Shown in pieces: positions 34,802-46,658 of a DNA stretch of 64,000 bases (the stretch's first letter is position 1; each line of letters begins with the position of its first letter). A program made the position numbers and the translations under genes. The notes beneath the pieces are model-generated. The model was given only the letters and a program-made list of their open reading frames with translations. It was not told the DNA's origin and did not search any database. Source of the stretch: Corythucha ciliata (taxonomy: Eukaryota; Arthropoda; Insecta; Hemiptera; Tingidae); the NCBI GenBank assembly GCA_038030265.1, contig CM075937.1:11284001-11348000 (forward strand), in the 5' to 3' direction.

Positions 34802-37780
34802 ATGGACTACGCCATTCATTTATGTACGCCGATAATATAATCACTTTTAAAAAGAATGTTGAATACACGCACTGTTACTTCGTCACACCAGACAGATTTT
34901 CGTTTTTCCAGGTTTACGAAAAATGAAATAAAGTGAGAAAACGTGAAAATAAAGTCACTGCGAGGCGGTTCAAATTAAAAACATGGATAAATAATGTCAA
35001 ATGAGAGGTTTCCGTCTTTGACATGTTACCCGGAAGGGTAGCTTCACTTGAAAAGATACTTATCCCTTCAGTTATGATTTGGTCAGGGATTTTGGAAGAC
35101 ACTCCCTCCATGTTATTCCTCCTCTATGCATGAATCGTACCTGATTCCGTCAACCGAAACGTTCGTTTTAGATACAGGTCACATTAGGACTTGATTGTCA
35201 TCCTTTTGCAACACAACTCGAGCAAATGAAAACTAATTAAAAAATAAAAACCCATTATCTGGAGCAATCAACCACGTTACTAGAGAACCTATAATCAGAC
35301 AGGTAAAATCACAGACGCCATGTTCGCTCTTATCAATTATCAGCCTTGTAAAATCCACCTTTTGTTCATGTTTTGTGAATGTCAACAAACCACCCCCAAC
35401 CTATCTTATTAAACTGATAAGAACGAACATGGCGCCGTATGCGTCTACTCGTCTTTAAAGGTTCCTTAACGTTACCATTCACACTTTTTATGGGAAACCT
35501 ATGACACCGAAACCTTCAATCTTCCCGCGACTCCTTCACTTAAATCCGCCTGAGCGCGCTCCGGTCCACCTTCCCGCCCCGAATACAACAAAACACCAAT
35601 CACAGAAGAGCAATACATCGCTGTCGCCTCAGGGACATAGACGGTCCTTTTATTCGCGCATTTGCCAGGCTTAAAATATATCTCAAAATTTGTTTTTTTT
35701 TTTCGAAATGAAACTTGATTTGAAGCTTTCCAACAACAAAATTCCTCCACGTAAAACTTCTTATGGTTTAAATTGAGGCGACACCACACCAGGTACCCCG
35801 CCGTCAGGGAATGAAAGGGCGAACGGGTAAAGCTATTGGGAGGGGGAAGGTGTACGGACCATCAATCTTGAAGCCAACCAAGACAGGCCGACAGTTCTTG
35901 GTCTACCGCGAGGCAAAACAGATGAAGCCTCGTGACGATTACTCATTTGTCTCAAGCGAATAGGAAACGTGCTACATCCCTATTACTGACAAGATTAGAT
36001 TATTGCTGACATATTTTGACGCTGTTATAATACAATGTTTTACAGGCATTCTTTATTTTTCTTACAAAAAAGGCTTGAGAGATGGGGGGGAGGAAGTTAT
36101 TAAAATGTTTTACATTAAAAGTTGATTAAAAACATAAATAAAAAATAAAAATTAGGGATAAATATCTCGTGAATTACGTCTTGAAAGTGTCTCCCTAAGG
36201 AGCAGATGATGAAGCTTCAGGCGGACCCTAAGCGCTCCAACTTTTAATTAGCCAGGAAACTCCAACTTCTGTAAGTTAATAATTTAGGTAGGTACTTTTA
36301 AAAATGAGATTCAGCCCTAGAGCTTTGTAGGTCTTTGAATGTTCGAAAAAATTACTTTTCCTATACCAAACGTATACGCGATATGCACGAGTTGCTAGGA
36401 TGTTTTTAATCTGATTAATTCCGTTATCCGGCCCATCCTCTTTTGAGAGGCGTTAATGCTTTATTATCAAGTTTTCAACGCCACTCGCTTTTACTAACGC
36501 TCGAGTGGGCCCTTTTAGTGAAAACAGCGAAAACACAGAGCCCGTTATTATGCAGAAGACAATGACGGTGACAATGTTCCTTTTCGCTGTTCCCCGAGAG
36601 TTGCATTTTAAATACCGCACGAGAGAAGTTAAGCGCCGCTTATAACGCAACAGCATGCGTTGCTCTCAAGCTGACTTCATGTCGAGGATTTGCATACCAT
36701 TTTAGCTTTCGCATTTGAAGGAAAGAACGGTTGAGGAGGTCCCCCTTTTGCAACATATCACTTAGCACTTTTTTTCAACCCCTCCGTCGTTTCTTTGGTC
36801 CCTCTTCAATTGAGGGTAAAATGAGGTGAGTTATGTGGGGACACATCAACGCAAACTTTCAACTAGCACCTGCGTTCAATGTCCTGTGTGCTAAGCCTAA
36901 CAAATTACTAAAGAACGTTTGGGAGTGAAAGAGAAAAATCAGCGATTGAAATTGTGCGTAAAATATCGAGGCTTATAAGCTCCCTACACAAAGGAAACTC
37001 GAGTGCTCTCTAAATATCATTGATCTGGTGCCCTTAAGTGTAAGCGGGCACACTCCCAAACTCTCCAAGTGTACTTATGAGACGAGCTCCAAATGAGAAG
37101 CGGCATTTTATGAAGCAGCGTTTAATAGTTTTATGATAAGGACAAAGAGTGGTAACCGCGGGGAAGGGCCAAGTGGGGGAGGGGAGCAAAAAGGGCTTGT
37201 CTTGGCGAATTCGAAGAGGGGGCTTTTCGAAGTGACTTTATTGTGAGAGTATCAACAAACATTCCCCTCCTCTCCCACCCATCACTATAGGAATCGTTGT
37301 GCTCTCAACCGCAGGTCGCTCTTGCCCTCTCTCTTCCCTTTTCTGTCTGCTCACAAGAGGCTAACTCTTTTGGGGCCTTTTATGTTTATGATAATGGTGG
37401 TGGTGAGGGGGGGGGGCGAGGTTCAAGCGCCGTGAGAGGAGGTTTCCGAAATGTGGGTAAAGGTGGTAAGGGTTGGAAAGAGAGGGACAGGTTTTTAATA
37501 ATTCATGCGGGGAATGGTTGTATAACGGAGTTGACAGAGAGAAGGGGCGTACGAGCGAGTAGAGGATTAAGGGTATCATACTACCGCTGAATTTCACATG
37601 ATACGTATTTTAATGGATAGACCTACAAAGTAAATAACATAATCATCCTTTCTATTCATTTTGTGAAACAAGAACCGGAAAGTTTTTAATTTTAATTTGA
37701 AGAGAAGAGATTTAATTCGTCATTTGATGCGTATCTCGAAATTAATCATAAAATTAAAATTAATTAGTGCAGCCCAAACG
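34802..37780. other. Noncoding stretch
   Basis: Aside from the inverted repeat at 35314-35436 nothing identifiable was found. A GC-rich patch at 35560-35590 and a G run at 37409 are unremarkable. Confidence 0.5.
35314..35436. repeat. MITE-like inverted repeat
   Basis: GACGCCATGTTCGCTCTTAT followed by CA (35314-35335) is matched in inverse by TGATAAGAACGAACATGGCG then CC (35415-35436), 20 of 22 bases. Outside them GAACCT (about 35285) and AGGTTC (about 35459) are also inverted, so the element may span about 35283-35465. Confidence 0.5.
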
Positions 37781-39290
37781 GGCGTTGAGCACTTAAGAGC
37801 GGAATTTTGCTAGTTGGCCACTAAAGCGACCAAAGTCTGGCAGAAACCCCGCAAAATGGAACGTCTTAGTGAGAAATATCCGCGAAATTGGAAGTTTCCT
37901 TGCTTTATCTACAAAATTAATATTTTCGAGTCATGATTTCAGCGAATTTGAAATTTGATTTTAGCAAAATGGCAAGTTTTGAGCCCTTTTTTGTTGCAGT
38001 CCAAAACCTGCAGGCCAAAACCTGACGAATTCATTAAAACATTTGGAAGTTTCCTGGCCGATTAGTGATTATCCGCACATTTGCAAGTTTCGGGTCTTAA
38101 TTTCCTTAACCTCAATTATAGCCGCGATTTTGCGTTATTTTCCAACTTTTAGGCGCGGTATCGACCCCAAAAACAACACATTTGCGTACGTTTCTTAATT
38201 TTAGCATGTCTAATGACCTTCAGAAAACGTGGCATTAGAGTTTTTTCATCCTCAATTTTAGCTGCGAACTTTCCTGTTGGTGCCACGAATTAGTGATTTT
38301 TCCTCAATCATATAGCGGAAAATTAGCTCTTTTTATTAGTTTTAGCGGAAAAGAATGCTTTTAAATAACACTTTCCCTTAATTCTTACAGTGAATCAACG
38401 TTTTTTCTCTATATTTCAGACCCGGACTCGCACCTCTAGAACGGCACATAAGCAATTTTTTCGATTCGTAGCCTTCAAATCTGGTTTCTTGGCCCTGCAA
38501 AACTGGCGATTTTGCGTCAATATTTGCCCAAGGAAGCGTCTTTGAGAAATCGTGAGCATCGCTCAACTAAAAATGGCCAAACGGAGCCATTCTGTTCCTT
38601 AAAATAGCTAAACTGGCTATTACCATATATAGGTACGCGCTCTACAAATGATTAAACTGCCGATTTTTGCAGCCCTTAAAATGGCTAAAAAGTAAAAATA
38701 TTATGATTCCGGCCCTGAAAATGGCAAAAATGGCCATTTGCGCGCCAAACATGTCCAAACTGACCATTCGCGCGCCATAATTAGCCAAAACTTCCGAAAT
38801 ATTCGCGACCTAAAATGGCAAAACTTACTAATTCTCGCCTTTTAAACGGCTAAACTGACTATTTGCACGCTAAAAATAGCCAAACCGGCGAATCCCGCTA
38901 TAGAAATAGTCGAACTGACTTCGCGCGCTCTAAAAATTGTTAAAACTGCCGATTTTTGCAAAACCTAATAATACCTGCCCTGAAAATGTCCTTGGCTTGA
39001 CGTCGCTACCTATAAATGGAAAAACTGACTTTATCGCCTTAAAAATGATCTAATTCGTTATTTAAGCCATAAAACTAGCAAATTTGACTCTGTGCGCCCT
39101 AAAAATAGCTAAACTGGCAATTCACGCCTTGATAATGTCTGAACAGACGAATCGTGCCCCGAAAATTGCCAAACTGACCATTCGCGCCTAGAAAAATGAC
39201 TGAACTGACTATTTGGACCATAAAAATGACTTGAAGGGCTGTTCGCACCATAAAAATGGCCAAACTGAGCCTTCAGGGCATTGAAAATCG
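37781..39290. repeat. Degenerate tandem arrays with ~30-bp period, two related units
   Basis: From about 37,780 to 38,540 the sequence repeats loosely a unit like TTTTAGCCGCGAATTTGCG (the complement of the unit at 55.4-59.15 kb). From about 38,560 to 39,270 the unit is like ATTCGCGCCATAAAAATGGC followed by CAAACTGACC, about 30-33 bp. The two units share the ATTCGCG-CTAAAA half. Copies diverge 20-40%. An open frame across part of this on the minus strand only mirrors the period (repeated SHFYG/SHFSRRE-like strings) and is not taken as a gene. Confidence 0.65.
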
Positions 39291-39299
39291 GTCGGCGTC

Positions 39300-40370
39300 T
39301 TTGCGCTTGTCCCAGATACTCGGGGTCAGTGAGTGTCCCTCGACGCTGACTGTGGATCTTCCGGATCGAAATTCGATTAGCGCCCTTGCGCTCGCCAAAG
39401 GTCCCCTGAGTCGTCAGTGAGTGTCCCTCGACGCTGTCTGCAGGTCCTCTGGGCCGACGTTCGGTTAGCGCCCTTGCGCTTGCCACAACCAGCCTTCTGC
39501 TTCTGCCGTTAGGGTGAGGACAGGGATGACGTTCGGTTAGCGCCCTTGCTCCAGGTCCTCGCGGTTGGTGGCCAGTTAGCGCCCTTGCCCTCGCCACAGG
39601 TCCTCCGGGACGTCAGTGACCGTCCCTCGACGCTGTCTGCAGGTCCTCTGGGCCGACGTTCGGTTAGCGCCCTTGCCCTTGCCACAACCAGCCTTCTGCT
39701 CCTGCCGTTATGGTGAGAACAGGGATGTGGATCTGTCACTCACCAGGAGTTCAAGGGCATCCAATTAAGGCGCTAAGCCCTTAAGGATTCACCCGGGGTA
39801 GTAGAGGGCTGAAAGGATGGCCTTCGTCGACCAGTAGCCGGGAGAAGAACCCGCCACCACAAGAAGGTGGATCGGTGTTCGTCAACCCACTAGGGGGAGA
39901 GCAACCGGGGGTACGACGGAGTTTCGCTGGGAGTTCCACTGGTTGGAAGTTAGCGCCCTTCACGCTGTCCGTAGTTCGTACGGGTTGGTCCTGAGTCCGG
40001 CGGTCCCTTTTCGGAGTTCCCCTTCAGCCTTGCTAGCGTCCGTTTCACTTCCTGGATGATCGTCTGGTCCCTGTCCGGGTTGTCCCTTCGATGTCCTCCA
40101 GTTCGGCCCTTGGGTAGGTCCGTCTTCGGGGTGATCCTGTCGTCCTCGAGTGCGGCCGTCCGAGTGAATCTTTTTGGGTCACCGCACGCTTGTGGTGGGT
40201 TGCGGCACCCACTGCCACCCACTTGGCTTTCTGGGAGTTGGGAATTGGCGGTCCTCACTTGCGTCGGCGCACTGCTGGTTTTTTCCCCTTTCCCCTTGGG
40301 GCCCTGGTGAGTGGCTATGCGGTTCAGCTAAGGTGTTTTTACTCCTTACTGAGATTGATGGGGGGGGGGG
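39300..40370. repeat. GC-rich tandem block with GTTAGCGCCCTTG core
   Basis: Composition changes abruptly to GC-rich. The string GTTAGCGCCCTTG (or GATTAGCGCCC variant) occurs at about 39376, 39464, 39535, 39573, 39663 and 39949. A unit of about 117 bp, from CGTCAGTGA to CAGGGATG, is present at 39412-39528 and again at 39611-39727, 199 bp apart, with few differences. A G run at about 40359-40371 ends the block. The overlapping open frames are composition effects. Confidence 0.65.
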
Positions 40371-40389
40371 GGCGTATGGTTACTCGATC

Positions 40390-40530
40390 TCAAGTTCCTA
40401 CCCCAAAAAGCTCCAAACCACAGCAAAGTATCAATCCCAAAATCGTTAACAAAAATAAAGCTTCAAACACAGTAAAGCTCCGATCCACAGCAAAGCAACA
40501 AACAACAACAAATCCTCAATCCCCAGCAGG
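40390..40530 (+). repeat. CACAGCAAAGCTCC short degenerate array, copy 1
   Basis: Loose repeats of about 15-18 bases: AGCTCCAAACCACAGCAAAG at about 40411, then AACACAGTAAAGCTCC and ATCCACAGCAAAGC. The same family occurs at 59490-59680 in the same orientation. Confidence 0.6.
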
Positions 40531-43435
40531 CATTTTATGGCGTGAAATTACAAGTTTTGGCGCTGGATACATTATTTTGGGGATTTCACGATTTCAAGAT
40601 TCAATTAACTTGAGACCCCCGCTCGTACCCATCGAGCGCTGTCCCTTCCAGAACCCACGCCACGTGGATAATTGGGAATCTTCACATTGGAAGCCTTTTT
40701 TATCTTCTTTTTGCCCTCCAGCACGAGGTTCTTAGAACATTCACGAGCGTTTTTCAGAATATTTCTCAAGTTTCAGCATTTTAATTATGTTCTCTGTTTC
40801 AAACCGACATCTGTCGTTGAATTACAATTGACCTCCAGTCCTCACCCCTACCATTTGATAGTAGGCTCTCTGGGAAAAGGCATAGAGTTTGCCGGATTAC
40901 AAATCAAGACCCCCTTAGTTTTACTACCCTCTGGGAACCTCATATTAAAAGCAGCAAATCCGCCTGCCTGTCGTCCCTTTATTCGCCATCAGTATAAAGT
41001 CTCCAATTCTCGCGGGAATATTAAGTGATTCCCCCTCACCCACCCGCCACTCCTACATCCACAGTCCCTCTAATCTACCCCCTTCGCGGAAAATCGAGAA
41101 CTTATAAATTCTGTTTCAGGAAGCGTTGGTGCGGAATTAAGTCGGCAAGCCCACGCCCCCCTCCCTCCTATCAACCAACTCACATTTTGGTGTATTTTGT
41201 GGAGTCGAGGTGAGGAAACCGGGTGAAAGTAGCAGCTTCATCTAAATCTTGTCTTGATAAAGAGTGAAAGGGAGTTGTAATTAAGAATGAAAGTTAATTC
41301 ATTGAATGCTTAAATTGGTTCTGACTTTTCAAACAATTCATCTTGCTTCCACAGCAGAACGCTGTATTTTTTATAAGGGATAAGAAATCTTGTGACTTCT
41401 CTGATTGACGTTTACGATTATGTTAATTGTTTATTAATGAAGAAAAGAAAAATCCAAATCCTTACCCATTCTTTACTTTAACGCCTTATTCCGTTGGTTA
41501 AAAAAAGTAACGGCTCTTGGTATTTGTTTATGAGTTATTACCCCTCCTAATTTTTAATATAACAATGATATCCAATGTAAAAAAGCTTTTTTGTGATACA
41601 AAAGAAAGAAGGAGAAAAAAAAAAAGAATTCAAATTCTTCCCCCCCTAGAATGAATGAATTGCACAGATGAAAATCAAGAGGGGTAGGTGCTAGGTGATG
41701 GCTGAAACCAGGCGCTTTGAACAAAAAGGCCCCTGAAGGGAGGATTTCTTGGCACCAAGCTTTCCATTGGGCGTAAATCAAGACCCTCAGGGGCAGTTTA
41801 ATTGAATATCGGGAAGAGAGCCTCTTCCTCTACTTATAGTTTCGGTGTACGTTCCCTTTTCCCAATGAAAAGAGGCAACAATGAGGTTGGCATTTAACCA
41901 AGGTGTAGAAGGAGAGCCATTGTTAACTTTTATGGATACGGTGGTAATGGGGAAGGGGAGGGTCTGGACAGGAGGGGATTCAACATTCTTCACTCTTCTC
42001 GGAGCTCACCTACGTGCAACCCTAGTAGTTGTATCTTATTTAAAATGGGTTTTACCAAAGATTTAACACTTTTTAAAAGAATTATTCCACTTTTGCGCTC
42101 AGCAATAATTCAAAAGGTTTCCCCCACGAATACCCAACGCGCCCCTGCTTTCCATAGCTCTATTAATTCAGAACCACGCAACGTATCATACGTCATTAAG
42201 CTGCAACATTTAGAGAGAACATCGTCCCATTGATCAAGGGGACATTCTGGCGAATTTGCGGTGCCACACACCTCTCTCCCTCATCACCACCACCCCTCCC
42301 ACCGTCACCGGCCAACCCAAACGGCGTGCCACAGGCTTCGACGATCTCAATATTCGAGGCTCTGGTCGTTTTCACTAATGGAATGGAATGAGGGAACCCC
42401 TTTTTTACATCAATCATTTCTTCACGTCCGAGCAACATATTGATTTGATGGACCAGTCATTTTTAATTACAAATTGACAGTTCAAACATTTTTTTTTTTT
42501 TTAACTTGAAGGTTTTGATGAAACAAACTTATAGTATAAAAAAGTTTCACGGTCATATAAGGGAGGGAGGTTTATAGAGAAATCAAAAGGGCGGAGCTTT
42601 TGTTTCAGACAGCTAGCATTATTTATGGTGCATTTTCACCGCCCTCCTATTACCCCCGCCTTTCATCCTTAATTCAATTGCGTTTAACTCGCCACTTGAG
42701 TCGTTTTATGGCACTGCAAAGGCAAAAAGCAGCTATTAATGCCTTGTATCGATTACTGCTTATGGCTCTGACTGTTATGACCTTATGAAGAAGGAATAAC
42801 TTTTTTTCTTCTTCTTTCCAGAAAAAAGGAAAGTAGAAACCTTGGAATGATTGATGTCACGTAGTAATGTCACCATCCTCCGTTTTCCGCTTTTCCTATA
42901 AAACCCTGCCGATGGTGAAGCCCTCCCCACGTTTCTACTACATCTTTGCAATAAATGAGAATGTCAGAAACATAGCTCGCTGACCGGTCGTAACTGAAAG
43001 ATGACTTGGGACCCTCCCCCCGTCATTCACCACCAACCACACTCTTCTTCAGATATCATGTCTCGGGAAATCGAGAGTAATGAGAATGAAGATTCAGAGA
43101 TACACAATACGAAATGTTCTTTGTCATATACAACAAACAGTACTATAGCCGAAGGAAAACGGTTAGGGAAAGAAGGGGTTTTAAGTCTGTCATAAGGAAG
43201 AGCTCGAAGAGAATTCAATTAAAATGAGAATGAGCACTCAAAATGTCACCATCAATCAGGGTTGGAACAACGCTTTATGGAGGAAATTTTGTCTTACCGG
43301 TAGGTTGGCCTTAAATTACATTATTTCACGCGCTACAACTGCCGAAAATCGAGGTAATATAATTCTTTCTAAGGTAAATTTTCAACTGCTTAACATCTAA
43401 AAACGAATTGAAGAAAGACGGTGTATTAGTATTTT
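40531..43435. other. AT-rich noncoding stretch
   Basis: No gene, RNA or identifiable element. Several open frames of about 60-120 codons lack any domain or codon signal. Confidence 0.5.
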
Positions 43436-43558
43436 AGGTCTGGGAGAGTGGCTTAATCAAATTCGGCGCCTGCAAACCCAGACTATAAGACCGGATTTGC
43501 TCTGCCGGGGGTACGATGGATGGACGAAATCCCACTGATTAGAAAAAAAAAAAAAAAA
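43436..43558 (+). mobile_element. Possible SINE fragment ending in an A-tail
   Basis: GGGAGAGTGGCTTAATCAAA resembles a tRNA D-arm/box A region. About 90 bases later, after ATGGATGGACGAAATCCCAC, comes an A run of about 16 (43543-43558). No box B was found, so a pol III origin is unproven. The tail is immediately followed by the inverted-repeat unit at 43559. Confidence 0.3.
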
Positions 43559-43787
43559 TTAATAAATTAAATTAACTGATGTTATCCGGAAGACGATGGA
43601 AGGGCATAGCAGGCGGGATTTGAACCCGCAATCTCTGGATTACCAGTCCAGCACGCTGCCAATTGCGCCACGGAGACGCGCCTTTGGAAGTCGTACTCCG
43701 AGGGATAAGCTAAGCCGAACCCCACCCAGGTCCATTGTTTCTCGAAACTCTAGGCGGATAACATCAGTTTATTTAATTTATTAATTA
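43559..43787. repeat. Inverted arms framing a tRNA-like core
   Basis: TTAATAAATTAAATTAACTG followed by ATGTTATCCG (43559-43588) is repeated in inverse at 43754-43787 with one or two differences. The core of about 165 bp between them contains the tRNA-like sequence. The arrangement is a foldback-type unit; whether the arms and core move together is unknown. Confidence 0.6.
43606..43677 (-). tRNA. tRNA-Thr(GGT)-like sequence, probably a SINE head or tRNA pseudogene
   Basis: The minus strand gives perfect box A (TGGCGCAATTGG) and box B (GGTTCAAATCC). The D stem GCGC/GCGT, anticodon stem CTGGA/TCCAG with loop CTGGTAA (anticodon GGT, threonine), and T stem GCGGG/CCCGC all pair. The acceptor stem does not: GTCTCCG on the 5' side against CTGCTAT on the 3' side. 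A tRNA body without a matching acceptor and with flanking tail sequence is what tRNA-derived SINEs look like. A functional gene is unlikely. Confidence 0.5.
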
Positions 43788-44189
43788 AAAACACCGGCGA
43801 CAGAATTATTCATTATATCCATCTAACCAAAAAAAAAACTCAAATTTCACGGGTATGCTCATCAAAAAACCAATAGCGAAGGGTTAGCCCCTTCATAAAC
43901 GATTAAACCAAATTACGTTTGCTCGAATTTCTTAAATATATATATATATAACGCGTGGTTGGCTCATTTGAGATCATTTTGCAGATGTAGCGCCGCGCCG
44001 GCCCCCGGTTGAGTAATTTGAAAAGCTACTCGATTTCAGCCAGGAGTTGTTTCGTGGCCTCTGATTGGTTAATGGAAGATTCAATGCCGTTGTAGTGGTT
44101 ATCTTGTTTATAATTATATCATTGATAAGACAGAATACTCAAGTTCAACAGTTTTAGCGCACCGCGAACATTTTATTTTCTTCGCATTA
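43788..44189. other. Noncoding with small TA microsatellite
   Basis: A TA run at about 43935-43951; otherwise nothing recognised. TTA at 44187-44189 is the probable target site of the next element. Confidence 0.5.
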
Positions 44190-44811
44190 GGCCCAGTGCA
44201 CTCTTGCGTTTTTCCAAGCTGCGGCGCCGCGGCGGCACCGCTCTGGCGGTCTGTATTGTCTTAAAATACGTAAAACGGGGTGAATAGGAACGTCGGAGTC
44301 AATAGGGACAATGCTCTGGGAAATTTGCTTCAACTGGACGCAAAGGACCCAAAAATGAAGATAAGGACACGGTTCTGGTGGGAAAATGTTCCTCTTGTTC
44401 TTGAGAAACGCAAGGATAAAGTTTCAAATCTCTTCTCCATGTTGGTTACGAATTGATAACGATGGATAACAGCTGATTTCACCAACTGTCTCCTACTTTC
44501 CTCTTGCTACTGTTCACCGACAGGAATCCGTAAGTAGACGTATTTTTTACTAATAAAGAAGTCTATAGGAATGTTATTAATTTTTTAAAATCTTGTCTAC
44601 ATCAATCCGTACAAGAGTTACATTTATTTTCCAAAAAAAAAAAAAATGTTTGTGTGTATCAAAACGGGGTCAATAGGGACACCCAAGTTATTATTTTTCC
44701 AGACCCCGTTGTCTCAATATTTCAGTCGCTCTAATTGAATTTTCGTAAGTACCCCTTTTCATCCCTATTATACTGATGGTAACCTGTGTTTCTAGGAGGC
44801 GAACAGCCACC

Positions 44812-46658
44812 ATGCGTGAATACGTACCTCGAGGTACCGTGAGGTACAAGAAGCATCCCCCTGAGGCGCTCGAAAGGGCCCTGAAACTTTGCCAGCAGGG
44901 GAAATCCTTGAGAAAAGTGAGTGTTATCACAAACATTCCTAAAAGTGTCATCTTTCGACATTTGAAGAGCAAGAACAAACAGACGTTACCCATGAAAAAA
45001 CAAGGCGGTCAAACTTGTTTACCAAGTGATGTTGAGGAGGTACTTGTCACTCGAATCATTTTCATGGGGGAGTGGGCTACCCTCTTGATCCCTTTGATCT
45101 GAGACGCCTCGTAAAGTCCTACCCAGATCGTAAAGGGATTAAGTCCAAGCGCTTCAAGGACAACATGCCTGGGTATGACTGGGTTGAATCGTTTTTGAAG
45201 AGGCACAAGGCACGACTTGCTCCACGCATGTGTCAAAACATCAAGAGGTCCAGAGCGGCTGTTTCACCCGAAATTATTTCTGCTTATTTTGACGAACTTG
45301 AACAATCGTTGGCTGGTGTTCCTCCGTCAAACATAATAAATTTTGACGAGACGAACCTTAGCGACGACCCTGGTCGAAAGAAGGTGATCGTGAAAAGAGG
45401 CAGCAAGTACCCGGAGAGGGTTATGAACCACAGCAAAGCAAGCACCAGCCTAATGTTTGCTGCAACTGGCGACGGTGTTCTCTTACCTCCCTATGTGGTG
45501 TACAAGGCCCTAAACATGTGGAACACATGGACTGAAGGGGGACCTCCTGGTTGTCGCTACAACCGCACAGCCTCAGGATGGTTCGATGCACGGTGCTTCG
45601 AAAATTGGCTAGAAAAAATCGTCGTACCTTTTGTAAAAACCCTTCCACCAGGGCGGAAAGTTCTGATCGGCGACAACTTGTCGTCGCATTTGACTCTCGA
45701 TGCCACGACGCTGTGCGAGAAACATGAAATCCACCTCTGCTTCCTCCCAGCCAACTCAACACATCTTACTCAGCCACTCGATGTCAGTTTTTTTGGTCCT
45801 ATGAAAAAACACTGGCGCAGAATCCTAGAGCAGTGGAAGATAACTGCTGAAGGGAAAAAGCAGGCGACCGTTCCCAAGGACCGATTTCCCCATCTTCTGA
45901 AGTTGCTGATTAATTCAATGACTGAAAATGCCCAACGTGTTATTCAATCTGGTTTCGCCAAATGTGGGATTTTCCCTCTAGACAAAACCCCAGTTTTGAG
46001 CAGACTCCCGAGCGGGTGCAGTAACGCTCTCGAAGATGGTGCTTCAACTTCTACAGCGGGGGTTGACGTGGATTCCTGCCTGATCTCCATTGTAACGGAT
46101 ATGCGCTATTCAGCCAACACGACGAATAGAGGGCGCAAGAAGAGAATTGCGGTGCCTGCCGGAAGAAGCGTCAAGGGGGCAGATTTTGCGGAGTCATCGT
46201 CTGAAGAAGATGAGGAAGAAGCAAGTTCAGATCCCGATTCAGACTTGATGACAGGTACCAGCAACTCCCAGAGCTCAGATGAAGAAGAGGAAGACGCCGG
46301 TACTACCAGTGGCCCCCAGCCAGAAGAGGAGCTTCATACAAAATATTCAGGGATCAGCAGACTCGAGAGAGTCGAGATTGGGATGTGGGTGTTGGTCCGA
46401 TTCAAAAAGAGCTCCAAGTCCAAAGCAAAGCAGTGCTTCCTCGGACAAATTGATTCCATAGATGATGACGTCTACTCAGCTAATTTCTTAAGTGAACATC
46501 CCTCAAAGAAGGAGAATGGAAGACTGTTTGCATGGCCCACCGTTGCGGACTGTGCTGCATTCGAAAAAGATGACATCATTAGGCAAGCTGCACAACCTAC
46601 TCCCTGGCGCAGGGGAATGCTGATGTTCAAGTCATTAAATTTTAATGATTGGGATTGA
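44812..46658 (+). pseudogene. Pogo/Tigger-like DDE transposase, one-base deletion
   Basis: The start ATG at 44812 is in an ideal context (GCCACCATGC). An N-terminal helix-turn-helix follows (ALERALKLCQQGKSLRKVS, then IPKSVIFRHL). A G missing from the run at about 45073-45076 (after VTRIIFMGEW) shifts the frame, which resumes at GYPLDPFDLRRLVKSY and stays open to 46658. The catalytic core shows FDETNL, GDNLSSHLT and QPLDVSFFGPMK, the acidic triad of the DDE_1 group. The C-terminus is a Ser/Asp/Glu-rich acidic tract (SSSEEDEEEASSDPDSD) and then a small folded module (MWVLVRFKKSSKSKAKQC) typical of longer Tigger-type proteins. Apart from that shift the reading frame is clean, so death is recent. 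Confidence 0.85.

Noticed and set aside
39109..39597. 162-codon minus-strand frame with repeated short peptide strings
   Set aside because: The repeats merely translate the 30-bp and GC-rich tandem units; no start context or domain.
40056..40735. Overlapping open frames up to 181 codons downstream of the GC-rich block
   Set aside because: Span a G-run and the CACAGC-type degenerate array; no domain or conserved motif.
43606..43677. A functional tRNA-Thr gene
   Set aside because: The acceptor stem does not pair (GTCTCCG against CTGCTAT); kept only as a tRNA-like/SINE sequence.
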